Part shown: positions 1 to 6,735 of the stretch, piece by piece
How the letters are laid out: each line of letters starts with the position of its first letter
How positions within the stretch are numbered: position 1 is the first letter of the stretch
Assembly (NCBI GenBank): GCA_023416415.1
Contig: JAEZHR010000256.1
Location: 1 to 6,735 of the forward strand
DNA: 6,735 nucleotides
Direction of reading: 5' to 3'
From: Pseudomonadota bacterium
GTDB taxonomy: Bacteria > Pseudomonadota > Gammaproteobacteria > Burkholderiales > Burkholderiaceae_D
Notes under the pieces: model-generated
The model's input: the letters and a program-made list of their open reading frames with translations, nothing else
The model's database searches: none
What the model was told of the DNA's origin: nothing
Translations under genes and position numbers: made by a program

Positions 1-944
1 TGCTGGCGCTGTTTCCCTTCGTCGCCAGCCAGTACTGGCTCTACCTGGCCTGCCTGGTCGCGATTAACGTCGCCAGCGCCACCGGCCTGAACATCCTCAC
101 CGGCTACACCGGCCTGGTGAGTCTCGGGCAGGCCGCCTTCATGGGGCTGGGTGCCTACACCGTGGCCGTCCTGGAGACGCGCCTGGGGACGCCGATGCTG
201 CTGAACCTGCTCGCAGGCGGACTCGTTGCCATGCTGGGCGGAATCGCGGTCGGCATTCCGTCGTTGCGGGTCAAGGGCCTGTATCTGGCGATTTCCACGA
301 TTGCAGCCTCCTTCATCCTGCACACGGTGTTTGCCAACTGGTCGCTCACCGGCGCCAGCGCAGGCCTCTCGGTGCAACCGGCGCGCATTTTCGGCATTTC
401 GCTGGACACCAACTTCAAGATCTACTGGCTCATCATGCCGGTGACGATCCTGATGATCGCCGGCGCGGCCAACCTGTTCCGCACCCGTATCGGGCGCGCC
501 TTCATCGCGATCCGCGACCGCGACATTTCAGCCGAAGTGCTCGGCATTCCGCTGCTGCGCTACAAGCTGCTGTCGTTCGCACTGTCGTCCTTCTATGCGG
601 GGGTGGCCGGCGGCATGTGGATGTACTTCTTCCGGGTGGTGACGCCGGAAAGCTTTCCGTTGCTGATGTCGATCTTCTTCCTGGCCGCCATCATCGTCGG
701 TGGCATGGGCACGATCCTCGGCGGCATTCTCGGCGCCATCTTCATGACCCTGGTGCCCGAGCTGCTGAAACTGATCGTGAGCTGGCTTCCGCTGGGCGAA
801 AGCGCGGCGCTGATTCTTTCGCCGGTGCGTATCGTCGTGTTCGGCGCGCTGATCGTCGGCTTCCTTGTTTTCGAACCGCTGGGCCTGGCGGAGATGTGGC
901 GCCGTGTCCGTCGATTCTTTCACCTGTGGCCCTTCAGGACCTAA
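1..944 (+). CDS. LivM-type branched-chain/organic acid ABC transporter permease, 5'-truncated by the window edge
   Basis: Inner-membrane permease of a HAAT-family (LivHM-like) ABC importer; it should pair with a LivH-type permease to form the channel. The frame is open from base 3, giving 313 residues before the TAA at 942-944. A GTG at 117 is not the real start, because the conserved LivM N-terminal motif (GLNILTGYTGLVSLGQAAF, about residues 29-47) straddles it. The protein is mostly hydrophobic helices. The cytoplasmic loop RTRIGRAF...AIRDRDISAEVLGI (about residues 160-181) is the coupling segment that contacts the ATPases in this family. Family members are usually about 320-360 residues, so only a short N-terminus (perhaps 10-40 residues) is missing. 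It lies 33 nt upstream of the binding-protein gene. Family assignment is firm; the substrate is not determinable from the permease alone. Confidence 0.95.
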   Translation, partial: LALFPFVASQYWLYLACLVAINVASATGLNILTGYTGLVSLGQAAFMGLGAYTVAVLETRLGTPMLLNLLAGGLVAMLGGIAVGIPSLRVKGLYLAISTIAASFILHTVFANWSLTGASAGLSVQPARIFGISLDTNFKIYWLIMPVTILMIAGAANLFRTRIGRAFIAIRDRDISAEVLGIPLLRYKLLSFALSSFYAGVAGGMWMYFFRVVTPESFPLLMSIFFLAAIIVGGMGTILGGILGAIFMTLVPELLKLIVSWLPLGESAALILSPVRIVVFGALIVGFLVFEPLGLAEMWRRVRRFFHLWPFRT

Positions 945-966
945 GGGCGTCCAAGTCCAATACAAA

Positions 967-971
967 AGGAG
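967..971 (+). promoter_or_regulatory. Shine-Dalgarno of the binding-protein gene
   Basis: AGGAG within AAAAGGAGA, 6 nt before the ATG at 978. This is the strongest ribosome-binding site in the window, which fits the need for more binding protein than membrane subunits in ABC importers (that link is inference). Confidence 0.85.
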
Positions 972-977
972 ACTGAA

Positions 978-2153
978 ATGCGCGTTCCCAAGTTGAAAGG
1001 CCTGCTTGCCGCCTTTGCCGGCGCTGCAGCCATTGCGGCGGCACCGGCTGCATCGGCGCAGGCGGAAGACATCGTCATCGGCGGCTCGATCCCGATGACC
1101 GGCGTGTTCGCATTCGCGGGCATCGGCATCCACGCCGGCATTACCGACTACGTGAAGATCGTCAACGACCAGGGCGGTATCAAGGGCCGCAAGCTGCGCT
1201 ACGTGCCCGAAGATACGGCCTACAAGGTCGACGTCTCGGTGGCCGCGTTCAAGAAGATCACCAGTCAGAACAAGGTCAACCTCTACTACGGCGATTCCAC
1301 CGGGTTCTCCAAGACCATCAACCCCGAGCTTGACCGCATGGGCTCGATCATGATGACGGGTGCTTCGTTCGCCACCGAGCTCAACGATCCGAAAAAGTAT
1401 CCGAACCAGTTCCTGGTCGGGCCCGACTACACCGAAATGTTCGGCATTCTGCTGAATCACATCGCCAAGGAAAAGCCGGGCGCGCGCGTGGCCTTCGTGT
1501 TCTCCGACACCGAGTTCGGGCGCGATCCGATCGAGCCGTCGAAGAAGCTGGCGGAAAGGCTGGGGCTGAAGGTGGCGATCGAGCTGATGACGCCGCCGGG
1601 CAGCGTGGACGTGTCCACCGAGGTGATCAAGCTGCGCCGCGCACGTCCTGACTACACGATCTTCCACGGCTACGTGCTGGCTCCGATTCCGGAGTTCGTG
1701 CAGCAGGCCCAGTCGACCGGCATGACCAGCAAGTTCATGGGCACCTTCTGGACCATGGACAATTCGACCGTCATGAAGATGGGCGAAGCCGCCGACGGCT
1801 TCATGGGCGTGATGCCGTTCCGCTACTACTACGAGCAGGCCGACAACGCGCCGATGCTCGAACGCATCCGCAAGATGCGTCCCGAGTACCAGAGCAACGC
1901 CTACATGCAGGGCTTCCTGGCCGCGATGCTGTTCACCGAAGCCGCCAAGCGCACGCTGGAGGCGGGCAAGGAGCTCACCGGTCAGAACCTGAAGGCTGCG
2001 CTGAACACGATCAAGGACTTCGACACCGGCGGCATCATCGGCGTGCCGGTCACGATCAAGGGCAACTCGATTCCTGTGGGTCGCATCTATCGGGCCGACG
2101 TGAAGAAGGGTCAGATGGTCCCGGCTTCCGACTGGATCGTTCTGGACAAGTAA
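978..2153 (+). CDS. Periplasmic substrate-binding protein of a HAAT-family ABC transporter (LivK-like, Peripla_BP_6 type)
   Basis: Captures the transported solute in the periplasm and delivers it to the LivHM-type permeases. The 391-residue protein starts with a clear Sec signal peptide: basic residues at 2-7 (RVPKLK), an Ala/Leu-rich core (about 9-22), and likely cleavage after ASA (27) or AQA (29). There is no lipobox cysteine, so it should be soluble. The mature protein opens with IVIGGSIPMTG (32-42) and continues with VNDQGGIKGRKL, the usual start of type I periplasmic binding folds. The start is supported by AAAAGGAG ending 6 nt before the ATG. Length fits the family (about 370-400). The central ligand region reads YYGDSTGFSK and TGASFATEL, not an obvious copy of the Ser/Ala/Thr pocket of leucine-binding LivK. 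With the CoA ligase downstream, an organic or aromatic acid ligand is more likely than leucine; that is inference. Confidence 0.95.
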   Translation: MRVPKLKGLLAAFAGAAAIAAAPAASAQAEDIVIGGSIPMTGVFAFAGIGIHAGITDYVKIVNDQGGIKGRKLRYVPEDTAYKVDVSVAAFKKITSQNKVNLYYGDSTGFSKTINPELDRMGSIMMTGASFATELNDPKKYPNQFLVGPDYTEMFGILLNHIAKEKPGARVAFVFSDTEFGRDPIEPSKKLAERLGLKVAIELMTPPGSVDVSTEVIKLRRARPDYTIFHGYVLAPIPEFVQQAQSTGMTSKFMGTFWTMDNSTVMKMGEAADGFMGVMPFRYYYEQADNAPMLERIRKMRPEYQSNAYMQGFLAAMLFTEAAKRTLEAGKELTGQNLKAALNTIKDFDTGGIIGVPVTIKGNSIPVGRIYRADVKKGQMVPASDWIVLDK

Positions 2154-2157
2154 GAGG
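2154..2157 (+). promoter_or_regulatory. Shine-Dalgarno of the LivF-like gene, abutting the upstream stop codon
   Basis: GAGG directly follows the TAA of the binding-protein gene (together TAAGAGG) and lies 4 nt before the ATG at 2162. Ribosomes terminating on the upstream gene would sit over this site, so re-initiation is plausible. Confidence 0.65.
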
Positions 2158-2161
2158 CGAC

Positions 2162-2970
<809 letters not shown>

Positions 2971-2974
<4 letters not shown>

Positions 2975-4854
2975 CTGCCGTACTCAAGGAAATGCCCGCT
3001 GCGGCGAATGCGAATCACGCAGATGCAAGGTCGTCCGGGAACGATGCCGCTTCCGCTGTGAAGACCTTGCCGCAATTGCTGCGCGAACAGGCCAGGACGC
3101 AGCCGGACCGCGTGGCGATCCGCCAGAAGGATTTCGGCATCTGGAAACCCTGCACGTGGTCGCAGTATTACGCGCGGGCCGCGCATTTCGGCCTCGGCCT
3201 GCGCATGCTCGGCGCCCCTGCCAAGGGGCACGTGGCGATCATCTCCGAAAACCGCATCGAATGGGTACTGGCCCAGATGGGTGGCGGACTCGTGGATCTG
3301 GTGACGGTCGGCGTGTATCCGACCAGTCCGGCATCGGAAGTGGCCTATGTGCTTGCGCACGCAGACGTGGACCTCATTGTTTGCGAAGACCAGGAGCAGA
3401 CCGACAAGGTGCTGGAGGTCATCGATCAGCTGCCGCGTCTGTTGAAGATCATCGTCATCGAAACCAAGGGGCTGCGCAGCTATTCGGATGCTCAACGGGC
3501 TCGCCTCGTCACGTTTGCCGAGGTCGAAGCGCTCGGTGCCGACGCGATGACCCCGTATGGCGGCATCATCGAGGAAACGCTGGCGCAGCAGACGCCGGAC
3601 GACATCGGACTGATGATCTATACATCCGGCTCCACCGGCAAGCCGAAGGGCGCGATGATCAGCTACGCCAACATGGCCGCCGTTGTACCCGGCATCGTCG
3701 AGCGCTGCCATATGGATGCTTCGACCACGCATCTGTCCTACCTGCCGCTGTGCCATGTGGCCGAGCAGATGCTGACGACCTTCGTGCCGATCACCATCGG
3801 TTCCCAGGTCAATTTCGGGGAATCGATCCGCACCGTGCAGGAAGACTTGCGCGAACTGGCCCCGACCATGTTCCTTGGCGTGCCGCGCATCTGGGAAAAG
3901 ATGCAGGCGTCCATCATGGTCAAGATGCAGGAAACCGGACGGCTGCGGCGCTGGATGTACGAGCGGGCGCTTGCTGCGTGCAGGCCGTTTGCGGAGAAAA
4001 GCCCGCAGCAGCGCGGCATTTCCGAAAGCCTGCGCTTCTATGCGTGCTACTGGCTGCTGTTCCGGGCGCTGCAGAACTTCATCGGACTGCGCCGCACGCG
4101 CGTGGCGCTCACGGGAGCCGCCCCGATTCCGCCCGAGACCGTGCGCTTCTTCCGCACCATTGGCATTCCGCTGATCGAGGTCTACGGTCTGACTGAATCC
4201 ACCGGCATGATCACCGGTCACCGGCTCGATCGGGTACGCATCGGCAATGTCGGCGAGCCGACCGTGGGCGTGGAGGCAAAAGTCGGAGAGAACGATGAAC
4301 TGCTGGTGCGCGGCGGCATGGTGTTCTGCGGCTACTACAAGAATCCCGAAGAAACGGCGCGCACCATACGCGACGGCTGGCTGCATACCGGCGACGCGGT
4401 GCGCATCGAGGACGGCTGCATCCGTATCGTCGATCGCCTGAAAGACATCATGATCACCGCCGGCGGCAAGAACCTCACGCCCTCCGAAATCGAGAACGCG
4501 GTCAAGGGCAGCCACTACATCAAGGAATGCATCGTGATTGCGGAGGCGCGCAAGTTCGTCGCGGCGCTGGTCCAGATCGACTACGAAGTCGTGGGCAAGT
4601 GGGCCGAGTCGCGGCGTCTGCCGTTCACCCACTTCCGCTCGCTGGTGGAACTTCCGCAAGTGCGCGAGCTGGTGGCGGCCGAGATCGACCGTGCCAATGG
4701 CCAACTGGCTCAGGTCGCCCACATACGTCGCTTCCACCTGCTGACCAAGGAGCTGGACCACGACGACGGCGAGGTGACGGCCACGATGAAGGTGCGGCGT
4801 TCCAGCATCTACAAAGCCTATGCCGCAGAGATCGAGGCACTGTATGCCGGCTGA
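2971..4854 (+). CDS. AMP-forming acyl-CoA synthetase (long-chain FadD/FACL-like family)
   Basis: Activates a carboxylic acid with ATP and CoA via an acyl-adenylate, giving acyl-CoA, AMP and PPi in the cytoplasm. The 627-residue protein has the ANL-superfamily motifs in order: P-loop YTSGSTGKPKG (217-227), YLPLCHVAEQ (257-266), VPRIWEK (304-310), TGAAPIP (381-387), YGLTEST (405-411), WLHTGD (470-475, ribose-binding Asp475), hinge region DRLKDIMITAGGKN (488-501), and C-terminal TATMKVRR (603-610) with the likely catalytic Lys607. The LPLxHVAE and TxTMKVRR forms and the length (about 600) resemble long-chain/FACL ligases, not short acetyl-CoA synthetases. Residues 1 to about 31 are Ala/Asn-rich and probably disordered. 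The frame stays open upstream to 2431, but 2971 is preferred: it forms an ATGA overlap with the ATPase stop, has AGAGG 8 nt upstream, and the upstream region is fully used by the ATPase gene. Chain length or aryl specificity cannot be read from sequence. Confidence 0.95.
4834..4837 (+). promoter_or_regulatory. Shine-Dalgarno deciding the crotonase start
   Basis: GAGG lies 6 nt before ATG 4844 and inside the last codons of the synthetase gene. The alternative in-frame ATG at 4820 has no purine-rich site at a usable distance, so 4844 is preferred. Confidence 0.65.
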
Positions 4855-5659
4855 ACACGTCGGCGTTGCGAATTCCGGCGAACCGGTGCTGCTCGAGTTC
4901 GAGGGCGGGATTGCGCGGTTGCGCTTCAATCGTCCGGATGCACTCAACGCAGCGGATGAAGACATGGCCCGCGCCTTCCTGGCGGCATGCCGCGCTCTCG
5001 CGCAGCGCACGGATCTGCGGGTGGTCGTACTGAGCGGCGAAGGGCGCGCCTTCCTGGCCGGCGGCGACCTCGGACGCTTCCATGCCGATCTTCCCGGCGC
5101 TGCCGACACCGCAAGACGCATTATTGCGCCCCTGCACGAGGCGATGCTGGAACTTGCCGCGCTACCGCAACCGGTCATTGCCAGTCTTCACGGTGCGGTG
5201 GCCGGCGCCGGACTCAGCATTGCGCTGGCCTGTGACCTCGCAATCGCCGCCAGCAATACGAGCTTCACGCCCGCCTATGGCGCCATCGGCACCAGCCCGG
5301 ATGGTTCGCTGACCTGGACGCTTCCACGCGTGGTTGGCATGCGCAAGGCGCTTGAGCTGCTCCTGACCGGGCAGCGGCTGGATGCGCAGCAGGCCATGGA
5401 ACTGGGCCTCGTCAACCAGGTGGTCGCGCCGGAAGCGTTGGAGACGGCGACGATGGAGCTGGCACAACGGTTGGCGGCCGGCCCGACCTATGCGCTGGGG
5501 CAGACCAAACAGTTGCTGCGGACATCGATCAATCGCAGCCTCGCCGAGCAGCTCGATGCCGAAGCCGCCGGTTTCGCCGCATGCGCGTCCACGCAGGATT
5601 TTGCCGAAGGCGTGAACGCCTTCTTCGAGAAGCGCGCGCCGCACTTTCGCGGCGGCTGA
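4844..5659 (+). CDS. Crotonase-superfamily protein (enoyl-CoA hydratase/isomerase fold), isomerase-like active site
   Basis: Acts on CoA thioesters, probably in beta-oxidation of the product of the upstream ligase. At 271 residues it has normal crotonase length. The first oxyanion-hole segment is GRAFLAGGDLGRF (67-79, peptide NH near Ala72); the second is HGAVAGAGLSIALACD (116-131, around Ala122). Aligned by eye to rat mitochondrial enoyl-CoA hydratase, catalytic Glu144 becomes Ser125 and Glu164 becomes Tyr145. Asp153 in IGTSPDGS falls where dienoyl-CoA isomerase has Asp204, and PaaG-type isomerases carry a similar PD motif. Hence a double-bond isomerase or PaaG-like role is more likely than classical hydration. 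The start at 4844 is chosen over an in-frame ATG at 4820 because GAGG lies 6 nt upstream of it. The gene overlaps the ligase gene by 11 nt, suggesting coupled translation. The C-terminus GVNAFFEKRAPHFRG is typical of the family. Fold is certain; reaction uncertain. Confidence 0.92.
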   Translation: MPAEHVGVANSGEPVLLEFEGGIARLRFNRPDALNAADEDMARAFLAACRALAQRTDLRVVVLSGEGRAFLAGGDLGRFHADLPGAADTARRIIAPLHEAMLELAALPQPVIASLHGAVAGAGLSIALACDLAIAASNTSFTPAYGAIGTSPDGSLTWTLPRVVGMRKALELLLTGQRLDAQQAMELGLVNQVVAPEALETATMELAQRLAAGPTYALGQTKQLLRTSINRSLAEQLDAEAAGFAACASTQDFAEGVNAFFEKRAPHFRGG

Positions 5660-5676
5660 GCGCAAAGCGACAACAC

Positions 5677-5680
5677 AGGA
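5677..5680 (+). promoter_or_regulatory. Shine-Dalgarno of the thiolase gene
   Basis: AGGA within ACAGGAAACG, 6 nt before ATG 5687, in the 27-nt gap after the crotonase stop. The gap holds no visible hairpin or promoter-like element, so transcription probably reads through. Confidence 0.7.
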
Positions 5681-5686
5681 AACGAC

Positions 5687-6735
5687 ATGAAGGACGCCGT
5701 CATCATCGACGCCGTGCGCACCCCGTTCGGGCGGCGCAAAGGCATTCACAGCGATACTCGCCCGGACAGCCTGCTGGCCACGGCCATCACGGGCCTGCTG
5801 GCGCGCACCGGCGTCCCGGCGGCGCGCATCGAAGACGTCATTGCCGGCTGCGTGAGCCAGGCCGGTGAGCAGGGCGCCAACGTGGGACGCATCGCCGCAT
5901 TGCTGGCAGGCTTGCCGGCAACCGTGCCCGGCACTTCGCTCAACCGCATGTGCGGCTCCAGCCAGCAGGCCATCCATTTCGCTGCCCAGGCGGTGGCGGC
6001 CGGCGATGCCGACTATGTCATCGCGGGAGGCGTGGAAAGCATGACGCGCGTGCCGATGTTTTCGGACATCACGCTCGGCAGGCATGAATTCACCGGCTTT
6101 GACATTCTCAACCCTGCCCTGCTCAATCGCTATCCGTTGATCCACCAGGTCGAAAGTGCCGAACGCATTGCTGATCGCTGGGACATCTCGCGCAAGGAGC
6201 TGGACGCGTATTCGAAGGAAAGTCACCGCCGCGCGGCGCAGGCCGCCGACGCAGGCCGCAACACCGAGATCCTCGGCAACGAGAACGGCACCTTGCGTGA
6301 CGAAGGCATCCGCTCCGTGATCGACGATGCCAGGATGGCATCGATGGCGCCGGTGTTCCGGCCGGTGGGCGAGGGGAGAGTGACGGCGGCCAATGCCAGT
6401 CAGGTAGCGGACGGTGCGGCGGCAGTGCTGGTGGCCGAGCGTTCGGTTGCGGACGCAGACGGTTATCGTCCCCGCGCGCGCTTTCTGGCACGTACCGTGG
6501 TCGGCTCGGATCCGGTCATGCAACTGACCGGAGTGATCCCGGCCACGAAGAAGGTGCTGGAGAAGGCCGGCCTGTCGATTCGCGACCTGCACTGGATCGA
6601 GATCAACGAAGCGTTCGCCAGCGTCGTGCTTTCGTGGGCGCGCGAACTGGAGCCGGACATGGCGATCGTCAATCCCTGGGGCGGGGCCATCGCGCACGGC
6701 CACCCGCTGGGTGCAACGGGTGCCGGCCTGATGGC
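5687..6735 (+). CDS. Thiolase (acetyl-CoA C-acyltransferase / 3-ketoacyl-CoA thiolase), 3'-truncated by the window edge
   Basis: Cleaves 3-ketoacyl-CoA with CoA to acetyl-CoA and a shortened acyl-CoA (or the reverse condensation), the last beta-oxidation step. The frame is open from ATG 5687 to the window end, giving 349 codons. It starts with MKDAVIIDAVRTPFGRRKG, the standard thiolase N-terminus. The nucleophilic cysteine is Cys89 in NRMCGSS (86-92). AGGVESMTRVPM is the usual tetramer/CoA region. NEAFA is at 307-311 and the catalytic His339 sits in GHPLGATGAG. Family length is about 390, so about 40 residues, including the second (CxG) cysteine, lie beyond the edge. In NPWGGAIAHGHP a Trp (331) and an extra His (337) occupy positions that are often Asn and Leu/Ile in other thiolases. 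AGGA lies 6 nt before the start, and the gap after the crotonase gene is 27 nt, so it belongs to the same operon. Degradative use is inferred from the ligase and crotonase next to it. Confidence 0.95.
   Translation, partial: MKDAVIIDAVRTPFGRRKGIHSDTRPDSLLATAITGLLARTGVPAARIEDVIAGCVSQAGEQGANVGRIAALLAGLPATVPGTSLNRMCGSSQQAIHFAAQAVAAGDADYVIAGGVESMTRVPMFSDITLGRHEFTGFDILNPALLNRYPLIHQVESAERIADRWDISRKELDAYSKESHRRAAQAADAGRNTEILGNENGTLRDEGIRSVIDDARMASMAPVFRPVGEGRVTAANASQVADGAAAVLVAERSVADADGYRPRARFLARTVVGSDPVMQLTGVIPATKKVLEKAGLSIRDLHWIEINEAFASVVLSWARELEPDMAIVNPWGGAIAHGHPLGATGAGLM

Noticed and set aside
117..119. GTG as the permease start
   Set aside because: The conserved LivM motif begins upstream of it and the frame is open to the window edge; the gene is truncated by the window.
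945..977. Possible terminator or promoter between permease and binding-protein genes
   Set aside because: The 33 nt hold only a Shine-Dalgarno site; no inverted repeat with a T-run and no convincing -35/-10 pair.
528..1667. Minus-strand open frame of 379 codons spanning the permease/binding-protein junction
   Set aside because: It crosses two well-supported genes and its translation is a repetitive His/Arg/Gln-rich shadow.
4820..4843. Earlier ATG for the crotonase
   Set aside because: No ribosome-binding sequence precedes it and the added residues do not extend the conserved domain; 4844 has GAGG at good spacing.
5162..6703. Minus-strand open frame of 513 codons opposite the crotonase and thiolase genes
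   Set aside because: The plus strand encodes a thiolase with Cys89, NEAFA and GHP motifs. The antisense product has the same shadow composition and no domain.

Overview
The window looks like the inside of a single plus-strand catabolic operon from a GC-rich proteobacterium. The strong G/C third-position bias and the operon architecture suggest a Rhodocyclales or Burkholderiales betaproteobacterium. That placement is inference; no taxonomic marker gene is present. Nearly every base is coding, gaps are 33 nt or less, and all six genes point the same way.

Layout: 1-944 is the 3' part of a LivM-type ABC permease (5' end outside the window). 978-2153 encodes a secreted periplasmic solute-binding protein. 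2162-2974 encodes a LivF-type ATPase. 2971-4854 encodes a long-chain/aryl-type acyl-CoA synthetase that overlaps the ATPase gene by 4 nt (ATGA). 4844-5659 encodes a crotonase-fold protein that overlaps the synthetase gene by 11 nt. 5687 to the window end is a thiolase whose C-terminus is cut off. LivH-type permease and LivG-type ATPase genes are not in the window and would be expected upstream if the transporter is complete.

The genes fit one route. A binding protein captures a small, probably carboxylated, substrate, and a branched-chain-amino-acid-family (HAAT) ABC transporter imports it. An AMP-forming ligase traps it as a CoA thioester, a crotonase-fold enzyme rearranges or hydrates the enoyl/dienoyl-CoA, and a thiolase cleaves the 3-ketoacyl-CoA. 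The CoA ligase beside the transporter genes argues against simple leucine uptake and for an organic acid (fatty, alicyclic, terpenoid or aryl-alkanoic). The exact substrate cannot be read from sequence.

No RNA genes, mobile elements, CRISPR arrays, repeats, convincing promoters or terminators were seen. The most notable details are a crotonase that lacks both hydratase glutamates but carries an isomerase-type aspartate, a LivF ATPase with a basic C-terminal tail, and tight translational coupling of ATPase, ligase and crotonase. I see no sign of a wholly new system; this is a specialised catabolic operon of unknown substrate.
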